Position numbers and translations under genes: made by a program. The notes under the pieces are model-generated. The model saw nothing but the letters and a program-made list of their open reading frames with translations. It did no database searches and was not told the origin of the DNA. Source: Gigaspora rosea (Eukaryota > Glomeromycota > Glomeromycetes > Diversisporales > Gigasporaceae). From it: a stretch of 64,000 bases of DNA. The stretch is taken from NCBI GenBank assembly GCA_003550325.1, contig QKWP01001128.1:1-64000 (forward strand). The letters are read 5' to 3'. The first letter of the stretch is position 1, and the number at the start of each line of letters is the position of its first letter. Shown here in pieces: positions 23,300 through 33,494 of this stretch.

Positions 23300-23539
23300 T
23301 ATGGGGTGAGTTAGTAGAAAAAGGACAAATTATTTTTAGTAAAATTTTTTAATTTTTAAATTAAAATATTTTGACAACTATTTAATCAAATTTGCTAAAA
23401 AAATTTTTATTTTAATCTTAAAATTATATAGAATTAAAATAAAAAAAATTTACTAAATTTATTAAGATAGTTGTTAAGATATTTAATCTAAAATTTTACT
23501 TAGAAAAAATTTGTTCCTTTTCTACTAACTCACCCCATA
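23300..23539. mobile_element. TATGGGGTG-type MITE 1 (mariner-like, TA target)
   Basis: 240 bp with about 50-bp near-perfect terminal inverted repeats beginning TATGGGGTGAGTTAGTAGAA and ending in its mirror (CTAACTCACCCCATA). TA dinucleotides at both ends suggest a TA target duplication as in Tc1/mariner MITEs. AT-rich core, no coding. Confidence 0.85.
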
Positions 23540-24807
23540 TCATGTGTTTAAAGTTATATAAAATCTAATTTACTATTACCATAACATTATTTAAACTTGC
23601 ACAAAAATTATGACCCTAAACATCTTTAATCTTGGTTCTTGCCCATTTTTTATAATAATTTTACATTGACGAACATATCGAAGGAATCGAAGAACTTTCT
23701 GATGTTGGTCTCTTGTTCATCATATATAACAAATTTGCATATCGAGAAATAAGTATTTCATTAAGAAAATTCTTGGATTTCACAATTAATAATACATAAG
23801 CTGAAACAGACAGTTCATGAAGGGGTGTGAATTTCTTGTATATGGCAATCTTGCATAACTAAGAAACAGAAAGTTGTCTTTAATTTTTTTCCTTTTTTAT
23901 CTTGGTCTCTTGCACATGTTTTGTAGTTGTTTTTTATTCATTTTTTTTTCAACGATTTCTTTATTTCTTGATTTATTATTTACAGTAGTATTTTGTTAAA
24001 AAACATATAAGCTCCATAGGCTTGATTCACAAATAATATCGAATTATAAAATTCAAATACAATTATCATGTTTTTTAAGGGCTTATTACGCTTCCATACT
24101 GAATATACATTTAAATTCTGTAGTTCTTTATATACAGAGTTCATTATAAAAAGAGAGACGACAGTAAATAGTTTACTATATAAAAAAAGATCAAATGGAT
24201 TTAATGATAAAATTTATGCTTATTGTCATGAATTAAATATATAACAGATACAGTAGTTGTTTATCGTTATTAATTTTTGTTAAATATTGATAAATGTAAT
24301 TAATCTATTTAACGTTAGCTATTAATGCTTTATACCGATATGTATCAGTGCTCAAAATTTTTAACGTGATGAAATTTGATATTGATATTTTTCCGGTTAT
24401 TATTATATGTCAGGGTGAAACCCGCTTTGATCATAGGGTAAAATCTGCGTTAGCATAGTGTTTGTATATGTTAACGTGGATTTCACCCTCATGTGATATG
24501 CATAGCGGATTTATTATTATTTTTGGTATAGCGGAAAATCTCTGGAAAAATCTCTAACTATTTAGATAACGCCTTAATTAAGCAGCAACCTCCAGTATAT
24601 TACAATAGGTTTTTTATGCGCTGTATTATTCTTATTGAGTTTTTAAAATCAGATCTTTAAATATCACGAGGTTGTGCTTCTGTGGTCTACAAAGTTGGAA
24701 TTGCTATAAGCTTCTCGTAACGCAAAATAAATTGTATATATATATATTTTTTTTATCATGACTTACAGATATCTTAACGTAATTTGTTTAGACATTGAAT
24801 CGATTAA
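23540..24807. other. AT-rich intergenic region
   Basis: No gene. One small foldback (24411-24490) is listed separately. A repeated CTTGCATATCGAGAAATAAG/CTTGCATAACTAAGAAACAG pair near 23733 and 23851 suggests a short local duplication. Confidence 0.5.
24411..24490. mobile_element. Mini foldback element
   Basis: AGGGTGAAACCCGC at the left is mirrored by GTGGATTTCACCCT at the right across about 80 bases, with AAAATCTGCGTTAGCATAG internally. Probably a very short MITE. Confidence 0.45.
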
Positions 24808-25176
24808 AAGGCTACACAAAGTTAATTTTTCGTTTTGCATTACATGAGTTTCAAAATTCCCGGTCGGTCGGTCAGATTTTTTTTTAATCTATTATAACCT
24901 TATGTTGTACCAAAGGCCACATAAAGTTAATTTCACCTTTGCATAGCATGGAATCAGAAAATTGGGGTTAACAGTCAGATTTTCTATCAACCCTGTTGGA
25001 TAATTTCGAAAAGCTATGTCTCCATCGGGTGATACCGGAATAATTTATGAGGAAAAATTAAATAGCAAAAATATAATAATTGGAACAATTGGGACTTACA
25101 GTAAAAAAAAATTGGAAAAATTGAAAAAATGGGTCAGTAGATAAGGCAAACCGAAAATTTAACTTTGCGTGGCCTA
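24808..25176. mobile_element. GGCCAYRCAAAGTTAA-family TIR element, copy 2
   Basis: The left end AAAGGCTACACAAAGTTAAT (then TTTTCGTTTTGCAT) is mirrored at the right by AAATTTAACTTTGCGTGGCC. An internal second copy of the end (GGCCACATAAAGTTAATTTC, about 24915) is shared with the outer shell at 36596-38760. Non-coding. Confidence 0.75.
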
Positions 25177-26073
25177 ATAAATAGAGATTCATTTTATAAT
25201 CCATTGTTACCCAAATATGAACCTCTTCAAATCTTAAACAATGGAGTATGTTATTTAATTAGTAAATGTAAATTATTAAATATATTGAATCGTCTGTATT
25301 TTATTTTATGAAATTATGAAATATAATATTTTTTTATGCTTCTCGGGCTAAGATGTGTATTTATAATAAATTTTTATTTGTCTGACAAGAGTGGAAAAGG
25401 TGGATTAGACGTATTATCAATCACAGATTAGAGGTCCAAAAAAATTTGGGGGTTTGCCGTTGTTTTAACGTAGAATACAGTTTGGTTTGCATAGTTTTGT
25501 TCTAATTCGGTACTTCTGTACTTTTCTTGTATGATGGTAGTTTTCCATATTTTTTTTCTTTTTTTTTAGATTTTTTTTTTATATTATTTTAATTAAAATA
25601 AATGATCAAAGATCAACCTGTCTTTGCCTTGTATACTCTCCTTTAGGAATCAGATCATGCCAAATTAGTCTAAAAAATTCTTTACTTTTTTATATACTCT
25701 ATACTGTATACTCTTTATTTAAATTTACTATTTCGAATTCGTAAACCATTACGAGTACTGCCCACCCACCCACCTTGCAAACTTACGTTTTATTTATACT
25801 TTTTTTGATGAAATTTCTTGTTAGACATTCTAGTAGGTCTCAATTTCAGATTAGCAGATCCATGCCGATTTTCTTTAAAAAATCGATTCCTAAACATGAC
25901 GGCAGTGTATTTAAAACTTCACTAACACGAATGGCTTATGTCTATTGTATGATATAAAAATTACATGTTTTATCTACTTTATCCGTATTAACGTTAATCT
26001 TTATATTAACTGTATTTAAGCCTCAATACTATTTATTATTTGTTAAAAAAATAAAGATTAAAATTTTTTTTCT
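25177..26073. other. Intergenic region
   Basis: No gene. The stretch 25338-25410 (TTCTCGGGCTAAGATGTGT then ATTTTTATTTGTCTGACAAG) closely resembles 40345-40405, just upstream of segmental copy B, so it is a third relic of that dispersed repeat. Confidence 0.5.
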
Positions 26074-26119
26074 TATTTATTAATACCTTATAATTTATTA
26101 ATACCTTATAATTTATTAA

Positions 26120-26829
26120 CGGTTTTACTAAATCACACCACTGGTGCTCAACACCACAATGATTTTCACCAATCAAATTTTTTAAATGCAGTGTAATGTA
26201 AAGATCAGGTGTAATATAAAATTTTTGTTGTTTTGTTATTTTTTTTAAAAAAATACCTTCTAACTCAAAATTTTATCTATGAAACCACCTTTTTTTTTAA
26301 AAAAAAAAACCCTTGCAAAATTTTACTATATGGGGTGTCTCCTATTAAAAGGGCCCATTTTTACAATTTTTCAAAAATTAAGTTTTTATTAGATTCATGT
26401 AAATTTTAACATGATTGACATTTTTTAATTATAAATGAAAGTCGATTTGTATAATAAAAAATAGAGATAATGTAAAAGAAATATTAAACGAAGTTGTCTA
26501 AGGCCAAGCACATCACGAGACTACCCGATAGTCACCTGCTACATTTAACCAATCAAAAGTGTGAAATTTGGTTAATCCCGGATCAGTCCAAAAATCAAAA
26601 CAAATGGTTAAACTCAATTATCTCAAAATGAGATGAATGTAAAAATGGGCCCTTTTAATAGGGGACACCCCATATACTATGCCTTACCCTAACCCTAACC
26701 ATTAACTCTAACTCAACATTTATCAACTTTAACTTTTGTTTATTTTTTTTGGTTTATTTTTTTGATATTGATCTTCACGTTACACCACATACTGGTGTTG
26801 GGCACCAGTGGTGCGATTTAGTACTACTG
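26120..26829. mobile_element. hAT-like MITE F in satellite, 8-bp TSD
   Basis: Flanked by TTTATTAA on both sides (26112-26119 and 26830-26837). Ends are CGGTTTTACTAAATC (left) and, reversed, CAGTAGTACTAAATC (right); the inverted repeat runs on through CACCACTGGTGC..CAACACCA. The interior holds a second MITE (26329-26676) and telomere-like CCCTAA units near 26686. Confidence 0.88.
26329..26676. mobile_element. TATGGGGTG-type MITE 2, nested in F
   Basis: Terminal inverted repeats of about 37 bp with one mismatch: TATGGGGTGTCTCCTATTAA (then AAGGGCCCATTTTTACA) mirrored at 26639-26676. TA at both ends, consistent with a TA target duplication. Shares its first nine bases with the MITE at 23300. AT-rich, non-coding core. 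Confidence 0.88.
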
Positions 26830-26996
26830 TTTATTAATACCTTATAATTTATTAATACCTTATAATTTATTAATACCTTATAATTTATTAATACCTTATA
26901 ATTTATTAATACCTTATAATTTATTAATACCTTATAATTTATTAATACCTTTTAATTTATTAATACCTTTTAATTTATTAATGCCTTATAATTTAT

Positions 26997-27311
26997 GGGT
27001 TCGTATTATTTTGCTGACAATTACTTCACCAACATAACATTTTACCAACAAATACTCACCAACACGTTCATCTTACCGATAGTTTGTTTCACCGAAGTTC
27101 ATTTCACTGACAAGTTTTTTTTCAAAAAGCACACTAACTTTTGGCCTAATTCTTCCTAATTCTACCTTGACCCTAACGACAAGACCAGAATTACTTTGTC
27201 GGTGAAATGAGCTTCGGTGAAATAAACTGTCGGTAAAATGAACTTGTCAGTGAATAATTGTCAGTGAAATGTTATGTCGGTGAAGTGATTGTCGATTAAT
27301 TGATTGCCACC
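26997..27311. mobile_element. Foldback MITE G in satellite, 10-bp TSD
   Basis: Flanked by TATAATTTAT on both sides (26987-26996 and 27312-27321). Long inverted arms are built from CACCGACA/TCACTGACA units (GACAATCACTTCACCGACAT on one arm and its mirror on the other). Long TIRs with a 9-10-bp duplication suggest MULE-type mobilisation (inference). No coding. Confidence 0.82.
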
Positions 27312-27778
27312 TATAATTTATTAATACCTTATAATTTATTAATACCTTATAATAAAACCGTAACAACTTTCTAATACAGTATAGTCTTTTTAAAATTGTG
27401 TAAGTTAGAAATTTTTGACCGAAATTTAAATATTAGCCAATTGGCCGATAGCCGTTTGCCAACCAATTGCTAAAAAAATTGTCTGTAAAAAATTGCCAAC
27501 ACTAACCAAATGTACTAAGAAACATGAGTGGCACGAAGTGCCACCCATTGTATAGTTTTTAGACCCGGGTAGGTATCACCCGGGCCACCCGTGGGTGGGC
27601 AGGTGACCTGAGTTGAATTATGGCCCACCCGGGTGGTCAACCCACAGGTTACCCATGGGTCAACCCGCGGGTCACCCGTGCGTCAACCCATGGATCACCC
27701 GTGGGTTACCTACATGGGTGACTCATGGGTTACCTACATGGGTGACCCGTATGAGTTGGTTATAAACTATATATATAG
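27312..27778. repeat. Satellite tail, then GGGTGACCC-rich repeat
   Basis: After the last satellite units (to 27354), 27555-27750 is a run of GGGTCACCCG/GGGTGACC and ATGGGTTACCTAC repeats (TACATGGGTGACTCATGGG). These resemble hAT sub-terminal repeats. Also contains TGGCACGAAGTGCCAC, a 16-base palindrome, at 27530. No matching right end was found. Confidence 0.55.
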
Positions 27779-28272
27779 TAGTGTTCTGACCTGTCATGAA
27801 AATTCCAACTTGGATCATCCAGGTTATAGGTGAACACTGGGTAGTATAGTAGAAAGAATCCTACACGGGTCACCCACAGGTGGTAACACAGGTCATTTGT
27901 GGGTGGTAAAATGGGTCACCCGGGTGATAAAAAAAAAAAAAAACCGAGTTGAAAAATTTTTTAAGCCCATTTGATCCATAAGCTACTATAGAATCTATAG
28001 TAGCTTACAGATCAAATGGGCTTAAGAAATTTTTCAACCCCGTTTTTTTTTTTTTTTTTTTTTTTATCACCCGGGTGACCCGTTTTACCACCCATGGGTG
28101 ACCCGTGTTACTACTCGCAGGTGACCCATGTTACCACCCACGGGTGACCTGTGTTACCACCCGCGGGTGACCCATGGTGGGATTTTTTTACTATCTAGTA
28201 TTCACCCGGGTCACTCGGGTGACCCATCTGCAGGTGACCCAGGTGGGGATTTTCATGACGGGTCTGAACACT
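27779..28272. mobile_element. ~490-bp long-hairpin element with GGGTGACC repeats
   Basis: The left end TAGTGTTCTGACCTGTCATG (then AAAATTCC) is mirrored by GGATTTTCATGACGGGTCTG then AACACTA. Inside is a second near-perfect hairpin centred at about 27992 (AAGCCCATTTGATC, AAGCTACTATAG and mirror), with A14 and T23 runs at matching positions. Flanks do not show a clear 8-bp duplication. Confidence 0.7.
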
Positions 28273-28744
28273 ACCATCGTACTAATAATTCATATAGAAT
28301 ACGGATTGAATAATTGAATCCAGATTCGTCCAGATTCAAGTTAAATACAAAGTAGTATTCAGATTTGATTTGAATAGCCTTTAATTAAAGAATAGGATCG
28401 AGGTACTACCTTTGTTAACTCTCGTAAATGATTAATACTGCAGTATAAGTGAAGCTACTATAATTTAAACTTATTAAACCTAAGAATAGTTTTTTGTCTT
28501 ATTATAAATCTTCTTCATGACAACTAATTCACAGACCGCATCCAACATTTAATATTATATTTTTTTTAGAATATAATTTTATTATTTTACTGTTTCTATA
28601 AAACTCGTGGGTACAGGAAAATAGAAGTTACTGGCTAGTTAGATCATAATTGGTAAACGCTAGGAATCTTAAAAATATCGTTCCATCCATCAAAGGTAGA
28701 GGATTATGCGATTTATATGTTGCTATTATATTAACAATTGAGGT
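28273..28744. other. Intergenic region, nothing seen
   Basis: No gene or repeat recognised. Confidence 0.4.
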
Positions 28745-29430
28745 TGATTAGTATGTTTTAACTGCTCAGGGACATATTATGTTCGACTTGGAATGAAGTT
28801 CATTACCTTCCAGTTAAGAAAACCAGGAATAAATTCTTTTTGGATGTAATGAATTATAGTACAAAGGATATATTACTTGGATACTTGGAACTTGCCATTT
28901 TGAGGTTACTGGAGATTTAATCAAAGAAAGCACCCAAAATTGCATAGACATGTTAGTATAACCCTTTTTTTTAAAAAAAATAAATAAAGTTGATATTAAT
29001 ATAATATGTGGTTTTTAAGTTGGGCAAAACTTTCAATTGAAGGTCAGATTCATTATAGAACAAAATTCTTCTCACTTAAACCTCTTCAGCAACAAACTCC
29101 TGATTTTCTTGCAAACTTTAAGGAAAGACCTTTTAATTTATTAACACTTTACTTTATCATTGCTTTACAAGACCAGATGGAGGGTTTCTACCTTCAAATA
29201 GTTTAGCCAACTTGTTTGGCTATGAATCACTGAAAAACTACTCGATTTGTATAAATCTTACTGCTATGAAGATCATGTCTTAGAAATGATGGAAAATCAA
29301 ATTGATTGTTGCTAAGTTAAAAAACAACAGTAAAAGATGAGAATTCATGACTTTAATTATTTATATACCCAAAAGGAAGTTACTCAAATTAAACTCAGAT
29401 AGACAATTATGACATTTTTATGTACATTAT
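28745..29430 (+). pseudogene. Decayed gene of unknown family
   Basis: Coding-like pieces on the plus strand switch frame repeatedly: GTYYVRLGMKFITFQLRKPG then INSFW (about 28770-28845); TKDILLGYLEL (about 28862); RPDGGFLPSNSLANLFGYES then LKNYS (about 29172-29250); LDLYKSYCYEDHVLEMMENQ then IDCC (about 29243-29315). Codon texture and the order of pieces suggest a single ancestral protein now broken by indels. No domain recognised. Confidence 0.45.
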
Positions 29431-29600
29431 GAAAGGCATAGAACCTACAGATTATTTTTTTATTGTGTGATTATTAAAAAATCAAAAAAAGTTAAGTTTC
29501 TGAATTATTAAAACAAGCTCTTTTTTAAAAAAAAAACTTTTAAATAATATATATGTTATAGTATAATCCTAATTATAGCTTGATTAACCGCACTTTAATG

Positions 29601-29780
29601 TACAGTTAAACCTCTCTATAGTCACACTTTTGGGATACAAAAAGCTGTGCTTATAAAGAAGTGTGACTAATATAGAGGTATTTTTATATATTTATAAATA
29701 CAGTAATTGGTAAAGACTATTTTGTAATTATATTAATTTTGTGACTATAGAAGAGGTGACTATAGAGAGGTTTGACTGTA
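29601..29780. mobile_element. CAGTCAAACCTC-family MITE 1 (TA target)
   Basis: 180 bp between TA dinucleotides. The left end TACAGTTAAACCTCTCTATA (then GTCAC) is mirrored by GTGACTATAGAGAGG then TTTGACTGTA. Terminal repeats are about 25 bp. An internal GTGTGACTAATATAGAGG suggests a further sub-terminal copy. Mariner-like by the TA target (inference). Confidence 0.85.
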
Positions 29781-30249
29781 CTAGTATGGTAAATCTACCA
29801 TGAAATCAAAAATTGAAGTTATATATCATAGTAATCTATAGATTTGATTATACAGTACAAAGATCATTTTTGTTGATTTATTATATCGATAGCTATGACT
29901 AATGTTTATTACATCATTATTAATCAATTTATTGTATAGTAAATAATTCAACTTGTTATCAAGTTGTAATTACTTTAGAACGTTAAGAATAAAGCTATGT
30001 TTCAAGTCCATCTATTAATATGCAAGCTTTGAGTATTTAACTTGTAGAATGCCTTATATTTCTTTAACTATTGTAGATGAAAAAATCAAAAGTTCAAATT
30101 TTACTTAGAATGTTTTAAAAAATCATGGCTATTTTTATAGTTAATTTGAAATTGCTTTAATGAGATATTTAAAAAATTAATCTTTTCCCTTTAATAGAAG
30201 AACATAATTTGCTTCTAAATTATGTCTCAATCGTTTTCAACATTTTTTA
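29781..30249. other. Intergenic region, nothing seen
   Basis: AT-rich; likely 3' flank of the pseudogene at 30250. Confidence 0.5.
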
Positions 30250-31215
30250 TTAAAAGGTCTTAATAGATTTACAGAGTTTTTGAAACTGTTGCATTGATTA
30301 AGGACCTCACAATTGAATTTAATAGCATTTTCATCTACTTTTTGATACATGTCATCAAATTTTTCCTCAATGGCTTTGTGCCTATCAGCCTTTATACTTG
30401 AGATATAATCACTATCTTCCTTAATACATTCCTTAACTTCTTTTATAATAGAACCAACATCAACTTGGACTTTGTTCGTATCATGCCAAATTTTGTAATC
30501 TTTGAGAGGTACATTTTTTAGTTCTTGTTCTAAAGTTCTTATTAGATCAAGAAAATAATATTTGTGATCTTGATGGTTAATTGCTGTTGCAAATGGAATC
30601 AGCTTAGTTATAATGTTTGTTCAGAAATATATTTCTAACAAATCATTGAGTCTACAATAGAATTAATTATTTAAGTATTTAAAAACATTACATGCAGTAT
30701 AAAAGAATAAAGAAAATTGAAATATTAAGTTAACTTACTTTATAGTGTGAACTTTTAAACATGGACCACAGCATCTTATGCCACGTGGCCAAAAGATTTT
30801 ACTTTGACATCTTTTTCGACCACAATTAGAAACATTTATCCTCAATTAGCAATTTGGTATAATCTTTTTCTGACATGGTGGAAGTTTATGACAAGGTATG
30901 TAATTATGTCGTGCATTATACCAAATTTTTTGAATGATTTTTGAATCACAAAAAAGATCTTGATTTTAGGTTGGGGTGCTAGTAGCAATGAATAATTTAT
31001 TATAAAATAGAAAGGCATAGTATTTGATAATAGGAACTGAAACATTGATTTCCCGAAGGATTAGCAATAGTAATTGCACTGGGAATCGCATTGAACGAGT
31101 TTAATTATTCAGCCAGTAGTTTCCCGCCTCCCGCAGCAGGCCAGCTGATCAAACTAGCAGAATCATGTGCTTGTTCTATTGCGATTTTTAAAAGAGTGTA
31201 TGAGTTTCTAGGCTT
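30250..31215 (-). pseudogene. Cys-rich gene of unknown family, inactivated by stops
   Basis: On the minus strand a coding frame runs AIEQAHDSASLISWPAAGGG, KLLAE, TAA, LNSFNAIPSAITIANPSGNQ (about 31190-31040). After a one-base shift it continues through SSTPT-like sequence, NQDLFCDSKIIQKIWYNARH, IPCHKLPPCQKK and CGRKRCQSKIFWPRGIRCCG. It then reaches a good donor GTAAGT at 30738. The intron 30738-30652 ends TTGTAG. The next exon stays in frame to TAA at 30250 and contains IWHDTNKVQVDVGSIIKEVK and a Lys/Glu-rich helical tail. In-frame stops are at 31105-31107, 30966-30968, 30846-30848 (TAA) and 30621-30623 (TGA). The cysteine pattern suggests zinc binding. Family not recognised. Confidence 0.65.
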
Positions 31216-31335
31216 GTTAATATATAATGTGGTAACTAAATTTGGACTAAATACTAGGATTTGGTGGCTGAACTTTATTTTAATTTCATAAACTTGCAGT
31301 GATGTTTTTATGTGGCGTTTTAACAAATGAGGCAA

Positions 31336-32231
31336 TGAAAAAATTTTCGTGCTACAGAAAAAAAAATGTATATAGCCTTATTTGAATGATTCGGGTTTAC
31401 TATCGGATAAATTGATTAATAGCACTAGATACTCCGATATGTGAATAATTAGTAGAACCAATCAGAAGTGGTGGAGAAAATTAGTAAACTCAAATGATTC
31501 AATTCATGTAATCAGTCACACAAAATGCAAATTTGATATACTCGACCGAAAAGCCGCAGATATGTTGCCAAATAAATAAATTTTAATGATGCATACAGTG
31601 GCTTATCACAACTGGATGATATCATAAAATTTAAAAATTTTTCCAGAAAATCAAAAAAAGGTGACTTATACAAAACCTACTGTATTTCGTTCGCTCATTG
31701 AAAAAGTGAAAATCACGTGTAGAAACATTAACATAAACAACCGCTAAACGCTAACGTTTGTAACAGCGCAAAATTTTACTATGATAACTAACTCCGTTTT
31801 CTAAGTAAAAAATGCGAAACACGAAATTTTACCTATAATAAAAACTTTTTTTATGTTAAAATAAACAAAAAAAAGATGTATTATTATCAAAAATTTTGGT
31901 TTATATCGGATGTAGATCATTTTCATGGCGGAATTCACGGAGAATACGGAAAACACATTAACGATGGTGAAACATATGTAATTTTAACATCAATTATGCG
32001 GTATTGTTGAGGCATATTAAGTCAGAATGTATAGGGTGTTCTTTTTATAGAGTGCGTGCGTGCATAAAGTTTTTTGATCTTTTCTATAACCTTATCGGCT
32101 CTTAAAGCATTATTGCAAAATTTTAAATATATCGAATTTTAAAATATTAATTGAATAATTGACTCGTTATGAGCAACAATATATTTATATATAATTACTT
32201 ATGAATTTGTAAAAAGTATTTATACCCCTCC
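31336..32231. other. 5' flank of the copy A gene
   Basis: No gene. Shared in order with the 5' flank of copy B, including the GTGAAAATCACGTGTA block near 31709 and the AATTCACGGAGAATACGG block near 31931. Confidence 0.5.
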
Positions 32232-32240
32232 TATATAAAA
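32232..32240 (+). promoter_or_regulatory. Candidate TATA box for the copy A gene
   Basis: TATATAAAA lies about 190 bases upstream of the start codon. The equivalent position in copy B (about 41495-41535) has CATAACTCATCAATTC instead, with no TATA-like sequence. Confidence 0.4.
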
Positions 32241-32423
32241 ACTTTCTGGTTAAAATTCAAACATCCAAAAGATCAAAACATTAAATTCCATTGCTAAATA
32301 ATTAATTCAATAATTCATATTTATTCTAATCGTATTGATCATAATGAGCAATTTTCCAAACTTAAAAATCTCAAACGAACATAAATTGAAACAACATCAG
32401 CTCAAAAAGAAAATCATTGTCTA

Positions 32424-33494
32424 ATGCATTGTAAATCCTCAGTTGGACTTAATGGCATAACTGTTGGTTCTTCAGCATATAACTATCAAGGTGATGATAA
32501 AAATGTTAAATTAATAAGTGGAAAAATATCAATCGGAAAAGCTGGATTAGAAGCAAAATTAGATGTAGTAAATTTAGAAATTAATAGTGTTGGCTTAAAA
32601 GCAAATTTAGGAATTAATACAAGTACAGGTGTATCATTTAGTAGTAATAGTGTAAAAGCTAACATTGGAGGTTTCGGTCTTAAAGTTGGAAAAGAAATGG
32701 GTATCAGCACATCTATTGGAGGTGCATCAATTGATCTTGGAAACTTGATTAGCAAAAATCCAATGACTAAAAGTGCAGGTAGCAGAATTAAGGAAGCTAT
32801 GGCTAGAAATGGAATGAATGTCGAAATGTTTAATAAAGATCCATTATCTAGTTTTGTAGACGTGGTTAAAACAAGTGTATTAAATAGTAAAGAAGATGCA
32901 CTGACCAATACTACAGTTCTTAACATTAAGAATGAAAAAGAGATAGATATTAACACACCTATTGAAGATGAATTATCCAACGTTGAAAACTCACTTAATA
33001 CGATTACAGGAGTAGCATGTAGTAATGAAAGTTTGAAGGATAATATCACAAGCAACGATATGAAAGTTGAAAATGAAACAAGTATCAACACGTCTATTGA
33101 AGATGAATCACGTAATATTAGAGACATTATTAACCTTATTACGGATGTATTAAATAGCAATGAAAATCTGGATACTAAAATTACAGATTTCGTTACTAAG
33201 GCTATGAAAGAAATAGATACCAACATGCACATTGGAGATATACCATTTAACATTGGAGACTTGATTAATTCTTTTACAAGTGTAGCAAGTAGTAATGAAA
33301 GTATAATGACTAATACTTTTACAAGTGTAGCAAGTATTAATGAAAGTATAATGACTAATACTTTTACAAGTGTAGCAAGTATTAATGAAAGTATAATAAC
33401 TAATATTAAAGATTACAATACTAAGGTCAACACGCATATTGACGATATATTATTTAATAAGATTAAAAATTTTTATTTACTAAATAATTGTTAA
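32424..33494 (+). CDS. Glycine-rich/repeat protein of unknown function, copy A
   Basis: 356 residues, intronless as read, paralogous to 41668-43044. The N-terminal ~120 residues are a Gly/Ser/Val-rich domain with alternating small and hydrophobic residues: SVGLNGITVGSSAYNYQGDD, VGLKANLGINTSTGVSFSS and VKANIGGFGLKVGKEMGIST. This looks like stacked beta strands. The middle is an acidic Asn/Glu/Ile-rich region with phrases such as IEDELSNVENSLNTITG and DESRNIRDIINLITDVL. The C-terminus has three 15-residue repeats of the type FTSVASINESIMTNT, then a tail ending FYLLNNC. No signal peptide, membrane segment or catalytic motif seen. An upstream ATG at 32347 opens a short overlapping frame in another phase. 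Family not recognised; a role cannot be inferred. The frame is intact, unlike the C-terminus of copy B. Confidence 0.72.
   Translation: MHCKSSVGLNGITVGSSAYNYQGDDKNVKLISGKISIGKAGLEAKLDVVNLEINSVGLKANLGINTSTGVSFSSNSVKANIGGFGLKVGKEMGISTSIGGASIDLGNLISKNPMTKSAGSRIKEAMARNGMNVEMFNKDPLSSFVDVVKTSVLNSKEDALTNTTVLNIKNEKEIDINTPIEDELSNVENSLNTITGVACSNESLKDNITSNDMKVENETSINTSIEDESRNIRDIINLITDVLNSNENLDTKITDFVTKAMKEIDTNMHIGDIPFNIGDLINSFTSVASSNESIMTNTFTSVASINESIMTNTFTSVASINESIITNIKDYNTKVNTHIDDILFNKIKNFYLLNNC

Larger units (their letters stand above)
26074..27354. repeat. 18-bp satellite split by two transposon insertions
   Basis: Unit AATTTATTAATACCTTAT. About 2.5 units lie at 26074-26119, about nine at 26830-26996 and about two and a half at 27312-27354. 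Removing insertion F (26120-26829) and insertion G (26997-27311) with one copy of each target duplication restores the 18-bp register exactly. This was one continuous array. Confidence 0.92.

Noticed and set aside
32486..33253. 255-codon open frame antisense to the copy A gene
   Set aside because: It and its copy B equivalent (41736-42782) follow from codon composition of the sense gene: frequent AAT/GAT/AGT/ATT codons leave few antisense stops. The Ser/Leu/Ile-rich product has no domain and the sense strand has the clear repeats.
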